Positions 10,148 to 64,000 of a DNA stretch of 64,000 nt are shown here, piece by piece. Both the position numbers and the translations under genes were made by a program. How positions within the stretch are numbered: position 1 is the stretch's first letter; every line of letters starts with the position of its first letter. The DNA is from Merluccius polli (Eukaryota > Chordata > Actinopteri > Gadiformes > Merlucciidae): NCBI GenBank assembly GCA_030340625.1, contig JAOPHQ010005433.1:124001-188000 (forward strand). Reading direction: 5' to 3'. The notes beneath the pieces are model-generated. The model was not told the origin of the DNA and did not search any database. It saw only the letters and a list, made by a program, of their open reading frames with translations.

Positions 10148-11358
10148 CACTCACCGGCCACTTTATAGGTACACCTGTCCAACTGCTCGTTAACGCAAAT
10201 TTCTAATCAGCCAATCACATGGCAGCAACTCAATGCATTTAGGCATGTAGACATGGTCAGGACGATCTGCTGCAGTTCAAACCGAGCATCAGGATGGGGA
10301 AGAAAGGTGATTTAAGTGACTTTGAACGTGGCATGGTTGTTGGTGCCAGACGGGCTGGTCTGAGTATTTCAGAGACTGCTGATCTACTGGGATTTTCACG
10401 CACAACCATCTCTAGGGTTTACAGAGAATGGTCCGAAAAAGAGAAAATATCCAGTGAGCGGCAGTTCTGTGGGCGCAAATGCCTTGTTGATGCTAGAGGT
10501 CAGAGGAGAATGGCCAGACTGGTTCGAGCTGATAGAAAGGCAACTGTAACTCAAATAACCACTCGTTACAACAGAGGTATGCAGAAGAGCATCTCTGAAC
10601 GCACAACACGTTGAACCTTGAGGCGGATGGGCTACAGCAGCAGAAGACCACACCGGGTGCCACTCCTGTCGGCTAAGAACAGGAAACTGAGGCTACAATT
10701 CGCACAGGCTCACCAAAATTGGACAATCGAAGATTGGAAAAACGTTGCCTGGTCTGATGAGTCTCGATTTCTGCTGCGACATTCGGATGGTAGGGTCAGA
10801 ATTTGGCGTCAACAACATGAAAGCATGGATCCATCCTGCCTTGTATCAACGGTTCAGGCTGGTGGTGGTGGTGTAATGGTGTGGGGGATATTTTCCTGGC
10901 ACACTTTGGGCTTATTAGTACCAATTGAGCATCGTGTCAAAGCCACAGACTACCTGAGTATTGTTGCTGACCATGTCCATCCCTTTATGACCACAGTGTA
11001 CCCATCTTCTGATGGCTACTTCCAGCAGGATAACGCGCCATGTCATAAAGCGCGAATCATCTCAGACTGGTTTCTTGAATGAGTTCACTGTACTCAAATG
11101 GCCTCCACAGTCACCAGATCTCAATCCAATAGAGCACCTTTGGGATGTGGTGGAACGGGAGATTCGCATCATGGATGTGCAGCCGACAAATCTGCAGCAA
11201 CTGCGTGATGCTATCATGTCAATATGGACCAAACTCTCTGAGGAATGTTTCCAGTACCTTGTTGAATCTGTGCCACAAAGGATTAAGGCAGTTCTGAAGG
11301 CAAAAGGGGGTCCAACCCGGTACTAGCAAGGTGTACCTAATAAAGTGGCCGGTGAGTG
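10148..11358 (+). mobile_element. Tc1/mariner-family transposon, complete ends, inactive
   Basis: The ends CACTCACCGGCCACTTTAT (10148) and its inverted partner ending GGTGAGTG (11358) form TIRs of about 28 bp with one indel. A TA dinucleotide on each side (10146-10147, 11359-11360) is the Tc1 target duplication. The element is 1.2 kb, the normal size for the family, and carries one broken transposase gene. It lies 121 bp past the lectin stop codon in the same orientation. Confidence 0.93.
10294..11326 (+). pseudogene. Tc1-like transposase, one nonsense codon and one frameshift
   Basis: The frame starts at 10294 with a paired-like helix-turn-helix DNA-binding region. It stops at a TGA (10612-10614) that looks like a decayed CGA arginine codon. 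It resumes in the same frame from 10615 with the first catalytic Asp (SDESRF) and the second (QDNAPCH), then reaches a TGA after WFLE near 11080. Coding continues in the +1 frame with the third catalytic Glu (PIEHLW) and ends at 11324-11326. A small deletion at about 11075-11085 explains the shift. All DD34E residues are still readable, so the copy is relatively recent. Confidence 0.92.
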
Positions 11359-11360
11359 TA

Positions 11361-12228
11361 TAAACACACACAACACAACACCTACAGTTAATCATTATTA
11401 TATAATTACGCCAAATATGGTTTATCTTATAGCCTATTAGATGAAGATTTCTGCTCATTTATAAGCTGTGCAGTGATAATAGTCTACACATGGGATGTTG
11501 AACATCAGGTTTCACAACTTGTATCATTTTCTAATATGTGCCAATATAGGAACCTACTAAATAACTAAGACCAAATAGTTCACATTTGGGATTCGTTTTT
11601 AGATTATTTAGCTATACTGACCTCTAGCGTCAGGAAACACGTCTAATTAAACGACCTCTTGTCCACGTCTCTATTTCTATTTGATGGGGGAAACAACGTA
11701 CAAAACATGATGCTTTACTATGAAATGAATGCAGCAACACTGATTACATGCAAGTTCTTCTTTTTCGTTCATTGTGTTTATCTTTGTTGCATAGTAAAAT
11801 CAGCCCTTTTTCGATAATCCGTTTAAAAAAATCATCCTCGTGGCAAATTGTTGTATATGTATAGAGATGAACACAAGCTTTTGCATTACAAACAGACCGA
11901 GCCATTGATAGCCAATGCACCCATGGCTGTAGCCTGTGACCATCACCTCCATGGATGTGACGCGAGCATAGACGAACTGACTGAAATCTCGCGGAGTTGA
12001 GCACCGGCCATGTTTCTTTATTGATAGTAGGCCACTTTGTGTACCAGTGTAATAGAGAAAGTGGTTGCGATCACTTTGATAAGACTAACTTTCGGGAAGT
12101 TTGATTTTTGGTTTCTATTTAGCCATACCTACTGCAAGCGAAACACAAATCATGTTTGTGTCTACCACCGCGATGTTATACCGTTGACATCCTTGTCTAG
12201 CTAGATGTGGAGCTACTAACTCGTCCAA
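11361..12228 (+). promoter_or_regulatory. Spacer with presumed usp47 promoter and 5' UTR
   Basis: There is no coding region. The last few hundred bases contain CG dinucleotides (for example near 11955-12010) and no TATA box at a suitable distance, as expected for a widely expressed gene. The transcription start cannot be placed by eye. An in-frame TAA at 12217-12219 closes the usp47 frame upstream of the first ATG. Confidence 0.4.
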
Positions 12229-54561
<42,333 letters not shown>

Positions 54562-55750
54562 AATACACCCATGCTGCTGTTTTGGATTCTCTTCTTGCTA
54601 CGGTGTAGTTTGGAGGGGGTCCTGTATGGGTGTCTTGAACTTCAAAGCAGTGCTGTGCAGTTAACATGTGGTCACTCTCTCAGCTCAAACAGGGCAGAGA
54701 TTGGCTCTGAAATCCTATCGTGCACTATATTGTAATGTACTGTACAGTTTCAAAGGGAAGTACAGAAACTATACAATTAAAGATTAACATATCGTTTAGA
54801 CGAATCAATTGAAATTGAAATAAGGCTACAGATACACACACTGCATGGATAGAACCACGAAACAGGAGAGTATGAAATCTTTAAAGAAAGTCCTCCTGTA
54901 ACCACAGTGTTTTGCTTCCTAATTTTGTTGTCATCAATTGAGACTATCTTGTCGTCGGTAAGTTTATCGTTATCCTATCGTCTCAGCACTCCTTTGCTCT
55001 AAAAGATTTAAGTACCCTACGTTCTCATCTTTCCTTACAACGATGGACCCAAGTTAGGTGCAACAAAGAGCTAACAAATGTATCCTTAAATACTTTTGAA
55101 GACTTTGCTTGCAATTGTTGCAATTTTAAATTTAAGATTTGGTGGTACAAAGCAATTTAAATTTGGTGGGTTATTTTGATCTGACTTTTCCATAACTTCA
55201 TAAGCACAGTGTTCTCCTTTATATCCTTTTATATAATACAATCTGGTACATATACAGTAGGTTCATCACATCACCACCTGAAACAAAACCAAGCAGGCAA
55301 TGTTAAGAACCTTTTTTTGTTTTGTAAATTATTGTTTTGCAGCAGACCTAATATTGGGTTTTGCGAGATAACTCTGGCACAAGTCATCCCTATTTAACCT
55401 TTATTTTTGCTGGTAAAGTTGGTCGTTTTCTGTGTGTTGTGTGTGAACGCAATGCGTACCTCTAGTGGGAGCACTGGCGTGTGTTGTATAGTCGACAGGA
55501 CAAGGTGGTTCTTGATGAGACAGATTTATGTATTGGCGCTTCTACTTACTGCTGCTTGATAGACTGTCTCCAGAGGGCTAAACCCATAGTCCTACAGCAC
55601 TGCTGGGCTTCTGGTGCTACCCACCAGCTGTTCACTGTAGAAATGCCAATATCTTAATTGTGTTAATTTTAATTTCTTTAACATTTAAAATCCTGTGTGA
55701 ACATAGTTTCAGGTGATTTTAGAATTGAATAAAATACTTTTTTCATAACT
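54562..55750 (+). other. usp47: usp47 3' UTR with poly(A) signals
   Basis: A canonical AATAAA lies at 55728-55733, 1.17 kb past the stop. A weaker ATTAAA lies at 54776-54781 and could give a short 3' UTR. No other gene overlaps this stretch. Confidence 0.75.
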
Positions 55751-56538
55751 GGAGTTTCCTATCAATGTATATATTGAAATTAGACCTCTAAAAAAAAAAA
55801 GATTATGAAGATGAGAACATTGTTTTTATTATTTTTATTAATAGTTGTACAGGGTATATGTGCAATCAATGCTGATTATAACAACTGGATTCAATGTATA
55901 TTTTATGACTACTGGAGGTTGTGGGTCTTTTCTGCATTGCTCTCGTCTTTCAGTCCTGATGTGATGCAATCAGGCACTGGCATTATGCATGATGTGGACA
56001 GCCAGAAAGTGCAAATAAGCATAAAGTCATGGTGGGTAGTAGTGGCTGATGTGCCTTGAGTTATACCAGAGCTTATAACATGAGTAAAAGCTTGGAACAG
56101 CTGCAACTGCATGCTACAATTCATATCTAGCAGTGAATATACTCAAGCCTGGATACTGAACATACAAGAACCCAGCTAGTAATAACTTGGAGATTAACGT
56201 TCTTAACTAGTGCCTTATTCTAAGGAAATGTATATTTGATATGATTTTCTAAATTAGTGTTAGCACTGTCATGGATTTAGCAAGCATCTAATTTGCTAAA
56301 TGATATCCGATAATGCAATGTTTAGGAATAGTAGTCTAGACGATGTAGTCTATCTCTGAGTAGAGAGTGTCAGCCAGGTCCTCTTCACTGGATTGCTGTC
56401 CCTTAAGACACAGGGAGCCGCGTCTGTCAAAGACAATGCAGAATACAAGGCAACACTCATTGTGTGTGTGTGTGGGGAGGGGGGGGGGGGGGCAGCGCAG
56501 TTTCCTGCGAATCGACGCGATGCTACTGCGGAGCGAGA
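55751..56538. other. No gene seen downstream of usp47
   Basis: AT-rich sequence with an A-run at 55789-55800 and a TG/G-run at 56461-56490. Short open frames here have no coding character. Confidence 0.5.
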
Positions 56539-58435
56539 GCGTATGTGTTCGGAATTGCATACTAACGTACTGCCTACTACATAATAGTGGAGATTTGACT
56601 GTTTATATGTCACTTTATTGAGTTTTAATATTATTTCAGTCTTTAAAGTCATCCTGTAGATTTTCAATGTGTGGTCAGTTTATCGTGACACCTGTTTGGA
56701 AATTGACTCCAATGTTTTCGGCTGTGAGGTGACGTCTGAAGAGACGCAATGCATTGTGGGGCAGTTGAGTATGTCCAGTAAACTCACGCCTATAGAACAG
56801 TCACGTCCGCACATGGCGGCCATCTTACCCCAGGCAGCTCGGTCACCCGTAACATGTTTTGTAGTGGTAGGCCTACATGTACTTTTTAGATAACCATAAA
56901 TTTCATCCGATTTTCAAACGGTTTGGTTTGTTATAAACGTCAAAGATGTAGTTATGACATTGCATACTTAGAACATAAAAAAATATAATGTTCTAAAATA
57001 GGTAGATTACAATATTTCCCATTACTACAAATGGGCTATAAGAAAGGCTGCATGTTGAAATCCCCACCCTGTACAGAGATCTTGCCTGTGGTAAGATGGC
57101 CGACCTGTGAGGACGTTCTAGCCTCCGCCGTAACACATCTAGCGTTCTATATATATATCTATAGCTGTGTCCCAATTCAGGGGCTGCATGCTTCGAAGTA
57201 CGCAGCCTTCGCGGCCTTCGAAGGCTGCGTACTTCTGAGGGACCTTCGAAGGCCGCATCAACCGTTGTTAAATGAGAAGGTCTAGCCAGAGAATGTCTAA
57301 TAAGGAGAGGAGTTCCACTCTCGGTTTACTTCCGGGTTCTGAACTGTTGCAGTTCCCCTCTGGTTCCATGTGAGGGCGCTCACAGGACGAGTGCAGAATG
57401 AATGGCGGTCTATGGAGCTATACCCCTCAAACTCCACTTTTCTCAGGATATAATTTTTTGTCTAGTAATTTGAATGTTGCTTTCGAAAGGGGACGCAAAG
57501 AAATTACACATTGCTGGGTGTTAGATTTTTTAGAGTCACTTATTTGCTTTAAAAAAGTCTTTTAAAATGTCAATGACGTCATACACATCTTACGACCAGA
57601 GATACTGCTTTACGGCAAGCCTCTCCCTTTCCCCAGAGAATGTCTAATAACTTCACAGTACATACATAACGATACGCAGATAAAAGTGCCAGCTACCAAA
57701 AAAAGTTGCTGTGTTAAAAAAAAAAGAACTTGGGCGAAAAAGTCCACCTTAACATTCTGGTCCCGCTTCAGATGCCAAGATGCCATCAAGCAGGATCTCT
57801 GGTCGTAATCAGTCCTTCACTGACCAATCAGCGTTCATTAGCAGAATGCTAGCGTGTTATGGGCAACAACAACTCGTCCTGTAAGAAATCGAAAGGACAT
57901 AAGTACTCGTTCATTCAACTTTCGATCTATAACCCATGTTGAACTTGTAAAAACTACAATCAAATCTGAGATTTCTCAATGAGAATCAGGTGAAAGAGAC
58001 ACATTTAGCCGTCTAGCTCCATCTGCTCCCATTCATTCTGCACTCATGGGCGATCGCCCCCAGTGGAGCTCTGGTGGAACTGCAACCAAAATTCGGTACA
58101 ATGGGACTTAATAGGGAGTGGACAGGCTCTCCGTAGACGGGCTCTGGTCTAGCCTTCGAAGCATTTCCTGGTTGCGTCACCAGCCGCGTCACCAGCCGTC
58201 AGTTGGTAGTAACGTAGCCGTTGCCTGTCAGTTTGTCGTCAGTTGAAAAACAGACGGAAGGGTTCTAATAAAGCAAAAAATGATCATAATAATGATAATA
58301 ATGAAGTATAACAGTATAATAGTGATAATCATAAACGTAGCTCTTTATTCAATCCAATCGTTTAACTAGAGTTTGCAGTTTTACAGTCTGGAAATAAAGC
58401 AGGGATAATAAAAGTAATAAAATATAAGTAATTAG

Positions 58436-59633
58436 TAGGGATGTCCGATATTATCGGCCCACCGATATTATCGGCCGATATTATCGGCCCACCGATATTA
58501 TCGGCCGATATTGGCATAAAAAAATCAATATCGGAAAATATCGGTATCGGTTAATCGATTTTGAAATAATTTCAGACATCTGTTATGTTTCAAGTGAGGA
58601 CGTGGTTTGATGACATCATCAAACGCGCCGCGCCGTCTAAATAACAAGCCTGGGCATGTGCGGCCGTGTAGTGGGACGCTAGTTGTAGCTGTAGTTATGT
58701 CGGTGGTTTGGAATTATTTCAAAGTTTCTACGTTGAATAGTAAAATAGGGGTTATGCGCAACATACTAACGCATTCTGCGAAACAGGTCTCATCACAACC
58801 GGTTCAGGTCCGCTGTACCGCGCTCACTAGGGGTGGTTAATTGGTCCAATTTCCCGATTCGATTCCGATTATTGAAGTCTCGATTTGATTATAGACCGAT
58901 TTTCGATTATTAACGATTATCGATTTGATTTTCGATTATTATAGTTACCGACTGAAGTCTATTTTTTTGAAAGACAGACGCAACACATGTTTTACTGTAG
59001 CCTTATAGCTATAATGTACACAGTTATAAAAACTTAAAAAAATTACAAATTAAAAAAATGTAAAAAAAAATGTAAAAAATAATCGATTTTTGACAAATTA
59101 ATAATCGATTCATAATCGGACATTTCATAATCGCGATTAATCGATTATCGATTTTTTCCACCACCCCTAGCGCTCACATTATTTTATTTATTAATCCGCA
59201 CTTCCAGACCGTCACCGGGGCTTCAGAGTAATGTGTCCGAGGAGAGTAGCCCACTCCCGGACTCACTCGCTAGCTTTAACTGCTGTTTTTTTCTGTTTTT
59301 TTTCATCCATCTTTTCTTCTCACTAACATTCAGATGTTAAAATCAAATAAAACGCCAACAGTAAAAAGGGCTAGCTAGGCCAAGTCAATAGCTGTCGCCG
59401 TCAGTTCCTACCGCTGCTACCGGCTTTTCCGGCAAGCGGAAGTCAGGAGACCTGTTTTCCGGTTTGGTCACGTGACGCTCGGCATAAAGCCTATTGCGGT
59501 TTGCAATGAGTGTAAAGCGGAGGTTTCACGTGGCCGCATATATCGGTATCGGTTGATATCGGTATCGGAAACTAAGAGTTGAACAATATCGGTTATTGGT
59601 TATCGGTAAAAAAGCCAATATCGGACATCCCTA
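58436..59633. mobile_element. hAT-like non-autonomous element (GATGTCCGATATT ends)
   Basis: TAGGGATGTCCGATATT and its exact inverse, flanked by identical octamers GTAATTAG (58428-58435, 59634-59641). The interior is rich in TATCGG. A further element is nested at 58828-59169. Confidence 0.88.
58828..59169. mobile_element. hAT-like MITE nested in the previous element
   Basis: TAGGGGTGG...CCACCCCTA ends with identical octamers GCGCTCAC on both sides (58820-58827, 59170-59177). The interior is made of CGATTAT/ATAATCG words. Confidence 0.88.
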
Positions 59634-60371
59634 GTAATTAGTAAAAGTATAAGTCGTAGTAAGTAAAAGTAATTAAATATAAACCCAATACTTATTACAT
59701 TTAAATAAATTAATCGCCGCTTGGTGTCGCCATTGTAACTTTCCTGGCACTGAAAAGCGGCGCGCAAAGGATTTTGGGATATGCGAGGCCGCGAAGGATA
59801 GTTGCGGTGCATCCTCCAAAAAGAGGGAAAAGAAGTACGCATTTGAAGTACGCATTTGAAGGAGCCTTCGAATTGGGACAGCCTTCGCGCCGCGTTGTGA
59901 CGTAATCGGCCTTCGAATGCGTACTTCGAAGCATGCAACCCCTGAATTGCGACACAGCTCATGACTCACCCCGCTCACTCAAATTCTTGCTAATCTAGTG
60001 CACATCCAGGCATTTCTCGCGTACACAAAATCCACATACGTTCACATCCGCAGTGTGAACGCACTACATACTCAATTTGACATAATTAGTATGAATAGTA
60101 CGTTAGTATGCGATTCCGAACATAGCCATACTGTAGCGGTTTAGCCAGAGTCTATAATATCCTAATTCTCTCAGTCGAACAACTGCAACAGTTTTTTGTG
60201 CATTATAATAAACGAATAAAACATTATATAGAGGCCTAACATAAGGCCATGCCAACACAATGTCATAACAATAATCATGGAAAAGAGAAAATAATTATAA
60301 CATAACTAATACTTTATGAGGAGATGTATTTCATGTTAGATCTATTGAGACTTATGGCGGTTGGTCTAGTG

Positions 60372-61326
60372 CAGGGGTCGGCAACCCAAAATGTTGAAAG
60401 AGCCATATTGGACCAAAAAAACAAAAAACAAATATGTCTGGAGCCGCAAAAAAATAAAAGCCTTATAGAAGCCTTATATTGAAGGCAACACATGCTGTAT
60501 GTATCTATAGTAGCTATATTAGCCTACTATAGAAATTACTAAGTTAACTACAAATACATAATGAGCCTTCATGATTAAATGTTTATTTTTCCTGCAGTGC
60601 ATCCTGTAGCAGTGGTTCTCAACCGGTGGGGCGGGGCGCGGGTTCAAAAAGGAGGCGCGTATTTGCGCCGGACTGTCCGGTTTTTCAGCCCTGTCCGGCG
60701 TCCGGCGCAGCATCAAGCCGGGCGCGTATTTGTCCTCCTTTTTGAGAGCGCAATAGTAACACACCGCGCCCCCCCCCCCCCCCCCCCGCCGGCCATAGGT
60801 CCGCGGTGTGTTACTATTGCGCGCACCACCACCCCCCGCCGTCGGCCGGAGTGTTACAATCGCGCGCGCCCCCCCCCCCCCCCCCCCGTCGGTCGTAGGT
60901 CCGCGGTGTGTTACTATTGCCCGGTCCAAGAAACGTTGAATCCTCTGTTCTCCTCAGTTATTTTTCTCTTTTTCCCTTTGGGATCCATGGCCCATCACAC
61001 AGCCGCCGGTTTGTTTACAACAGCCACCTGCCTGGCTGGCATCCCGCCTTACTGATAGAAACGTGTGTCGCAGGCTATGACGTAAATCTTCGTTGACAGA
61101 AATGTTGAAATTTAATATTTATTCTACACATTTTTACAGCATTGAAAAACGTTAATAATGTTTGTGTCATGTTTGTTTTCCTACAGAAACCATATTAAAA
61201 CAAAAAATATATTTCTCTCCCCCATCTTTTTCCATTTTCAAACATTTTTGAAAAAGCTTCAGGGAGCCACTAGGGCTGCGCTAAAGAGCCGCATGCGGCT
61301 CCAGAGCCGCGGGTTGCCGACCCCTG
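60372..61326. mobile_element. hAT-like non-autonomous element (CAGGGGTCGGCAACCC ends)
   Basis: Inverted ends CAGGGGTCGGCAACCC / GGGTTGCCGACCCCTG are flanked by identical octamers GTCTAGTG (60364-60371, 61327-61334). AGAGCC(A/G)CA words occur near both ends. A GC-rich insertion beginning CAGTGGTTCTCAACCGG (60611; a SPIN-like hAT end) and C-tracts occupy the centre. Confidence 0.85.
60735..60922 (+). repeat. C-tract minisatellite, second locus
   Basis: Three units with long C-runs. The flanking phrases GCGCAATAGTAACACACCGC and GGTCCGCGGTGTGTTACTAT are the same as at 21761-22047. Confidence 0.88.
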
Positions 61327-62010
61327 GTCTAGTGGTTTTAGATTAAAACTGAAAAACTGAAGCAATGGTGTCAAAGCGGGGGTGCAAAAGAGAGGCGATC
61401 CCCGGTCAGGTTCCAACAGTTGAAACCGCACCACGTTGGCTTGGACCTTTCGCTTCCGGCTTTAGAAAGCTTTATTACGGAGCAGGAAATATCTATCCAT
61501 TATTTTTAACATTAGTTCTCTTCTAATGTTATGGTTGTATTAAGCCTATGGATCTATCGTGCCAGTCACTTCAACTTGGTTGCGTAAGCCGGTTACCGTA
61601 ATGGCGTGTAAAGCTGGAAAATGCGAACGGGAACTGTGAACGGGATTTCTCCACCATGAACAGGGTACCGGGCAGCAACTCAAGATTGCTTTTGATACCA
61701 ATATAAATCTATCCTTAAATTTAAGAATGTACTATTTAAAAACAAATCTTCACTTTCGGTAGGTGAAAACAGATCTCAGGAACAGGCTGCAAGGAGAGCA
61801 CTTGGGGCCTGCATGAAGATTTCAATAAATGGGCGTCCTGTGGCAAAATGTCCATATCATGTGACCTTGTGAAATTTTTCTTCAAGCCATGGAAGACAAA
61901 GTGCAGCAATAAATCATGCACACTGTGTTCATGATGTGTTAATGTTTTGCAACAGTCATAGATTACACAGCTTATTAAATCATCCTCTCCTTGTGATCAC
62001 TTTGTTTTAA

Positions 62011-62885
62011 AGGACAATTCCGGGGCAAAATGAGACCATATGATCATAACACATGTCCACCGAGTTGGACCGTTCTCTGGGATCAGTTTTCATTCTAGTC
62101 GAATGTAACCAAAGTTCTCGAAAACCGCTAATTAGCTTGTAATGCTAGCTGTGGGCGCAGGATATTCATGTAAAATAAATCGCAATTCTATACCACTAAC
62201 AAGGCTCACAATTGCACCACACTTCCACGGTAGCATAATGAGGGTCCCTACATGTAAAACGAAGCATTGAGAACTTTGTAAGTGTACAGACAGTTTATTA
62301 AAAAGAAAGTTTAGAAAGCCAGTGCCTTCACGAAAACAAGCGGGCGGCATCTTTGGAAAACATCTTTGGTCACGACCAGTCGAGCGACGAATGCATGCCA
62401 TGCAACGTAATGAGCCGGAAGAGGTGTACACATGAGATGTCAATGAATCAGAAGGTGTGCGAAGTGCGAACAGTGAGTGTGCATAGAAAAGAGAAGGAAA
62501 TGGTTCGTGTTTGTGCTTTTCCTGGCTGCGTTCGTCGCTCGACTGGTCGTGACTGTTTTCCAAAGATTGCGCCCGCTTGTTTTCATGAAGGCACTGGCTT
62601 TCCAAACTTTCTTTTTAATAAACTGTCTGTACACTTATGCTTCGTTTTACATGTAGGGACCCTCATTATGCTACCGTGGAAGTGTGGTGCGATTTTGAGA
62701 CTTGTTAGTGGTATAGAATTGCGATTTATTTTACATGAATATCCTGCCCCCACAGCTAGCATTATAAGCTAATCAGCGGTTTTGGTTCCATTTGACTAGA
62801 ATGAAAACTGCTCCCAGAGAACGGTCCATGTGTTGGTGGACATGTGTTATGATCAAATGGTCTCATTTTGCGCTGGAATTGTCCT
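62011..62885. mobile_element. TTAA-flanked foldback element, uninterrupted copy
   Basis: AGGACAATTCC at the left and AATTGTCCT at the right, flanked by TTAA (62007-62010, 62886-62889). The two halves are inverted copies of each other (for example 62240-62400 against 62530-62690). It is the same family as 20946-23259. Confidence 0.85.
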
Positions 62886-64000
62886 TTAAGTCTTGAATAC
62901 ACTGAGCAAACAAACATTTATACTCAAATATAAACTGCAGACTGCCTGCTGCGCCATCTGACCAAAGCAGACTGCGACAATATGCAATCGCCTCATCTGG
63001 TGTATTGGTGTAGGCCTGAAAATAATTATAGCAGAAACAAAGTTTCAAAAAGTTTCCCAAATGTTTATAATGGGGGCAGGGCCCCCTGGTGGCTTGGGGG
63101 CCCTAAGCTTTCGCTTATACAGCTTATAGCTGGAAACGGCCCTGCTTACCCAAGGGGCTGGCACTGGAGATCCCCTACACAGGGGCAGTGCTCCTGTGGT
63201 CCTTCTCCTTTCATGTCCATGAACAGCCTTTCCATCAGGTGGTAAGAGGGACCCAAGCAGCGCTCACGCTCAATTGGCTTGGCTGAGCAGACTGGGAAGA
63301 GCAGAGCTGCCCCCCCCCCCCCCCCACCACCACCACCACCACAATAAACAAACACATAAACAGAAAGGTTTCATTCAGCCACAACCTATTTCAACCCAAT
63401 ATTATCATCCAAAACAAATGCAACTTTGATGAAACGCTAATCAACGTATTGAGTAGTTGAAAAAACATTGGGTGCTGCAAGTAAGATTTGAGAGTTGTAA
63501 AGAGATAACCAAAAAGGGCAGAAGAGCAAGATTTTGAAAATAAACTCAAAAAGACATCCTCTCTGCTCCCTCCCTATACGTTCCTTTGCCATTGAGAAGT
63601 GTAGCATTCTGTGATGGAGCTACAGTATGTTAACACTGTGTTTAAATGTGATTGACAGGCAAGATGGATTCCCCAACCAATCAGGGAATAGATTCCCTTA
63701 CTGGTCAGAAATTGGCTGGGAATGCTCCAAAATCTAAATTGTCTGTCAATTGTCTCATACAGTGGTCAGTGCGCAGTCAACCAGAACAGATTTACCCACA
63801 GAGCCTTTCACTCACTAATTGCTGATGGGTGGCTATGGCATTTCTAACAAATTACACTTTAATTATTACTCTTAAATTGTACTTACAGCACCATTAAAAC
63901 CTGCATTATACTAATGTCAAAGGCCCTTTACCTTTATGGAAAGCACAACACAGGTCTTCATTGCAGTCACCCTGATATTGACATATGCTGCCAGCCTCCC
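62886..64000. other. No gene seen; low-complexity run
   Basis: A C-run followed by CAC triplets occurs at 63311-63341. Apparent Gly-rich frames there are artefacts. The rest shows no recognisable gene or element. Confidence 0.5.

Larger units (their letters stand above)
57163..59959. mobile_element. TIR element (AGCTGTGTC ends, CTTCGAAG-rich), interrupted
   Basis: Ends of about 41 bp match with two differences, starting AGCTGTGTCCCAATTCAGGG on the left and AGCTGTGTCGCAATTCAGGG on the right strand. Both are followed by CTTCGAAG/CCTTCGAA palindromes. No target duplication could be settled. There is no transposase. A hAT-like element (58436-59633) is nested in it. Confidence 0.7.
56539..60123. 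mobile_element. Outer TIR-like pair enclosing nested elements
   Basis: TGTTCGGAATTGCATACTAA at about 56543 and the near-inverse TTAGTATGCGATTCCGAACA at 60103-60122. Nothing coding lies between. The element at 57163-59959 sits inside it. Confidence 0.5.

Overview
The window is nuclear DNA of a teleost fish. It carries one large vertebrate gene with short exons and GT-AG introns, a small fish-type C-type lectin gene, and a dense load of DNA transposons, LTR elements, LINE sequence and microsatellites typical of teleost genomes. Everything here was read by eye from the sequence, and homology statements rest on recognising protein families.

Layout. 1-3898: a Ty3/gypsy (sushi/Tf1-like) retrotransposon on the minus strand, cut by the left edge. 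3899-6109: a pyrimidine-rich stretch, then a second LTR on the minus strand. 6156-8398: a terminal-inverted-repeat (TIR) element with remains of an accessory gene. 9443-10026: a two-exon secreted CLEC3/tetranectin-like lectin with a CCAAT-TATA promoter, followed 121 bp later by a decayed Tc1 transposon (10148-11358). 12229-54561: usp47 (ubiquitin-specific protease 47) on the plus strand. All 28 coding exons can be placed, all phases agree, and they join into 1371 codons plus a stop, close to the human length. Its poly(A) signal is at 55728. 55760-64000: no gene, only nested TIR/hAT/TTAA-type elements and unassigned sequence.

The introns of usp47 hold most of the accessory DNA. Intron 11 has a TTAA-flanked foldback with another element nested in it. 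Intron 12 (9.3 kb) contains a 7.4-kb endogenous retrovirus with near-identical LTRs but broken gag and env and no reverse transcriptase or integrase, plus hAT-type elements and a 30-bp tandem repeat. Intron 17 (13.6 kb) holds several copies of an unclassified repeat with regular 175-bp internal arrays. One copy is interrupted by an L2-like LINE and by a TTA-flanked element, which itself contains a complete hAT transposon with an apparently intact 616-residue transposase.

Most notable signals: seven exact matches to the CTCF core consensus in the intron-17 repeats, arranged in divergent orientation; a Tf1-style self-priming signature in the gypsy LTR; a CLEC3-type lectin that lacks the coiled-coil exon; the intact hAT transposase; and a young retrovirus insertion whose genes are already dead.
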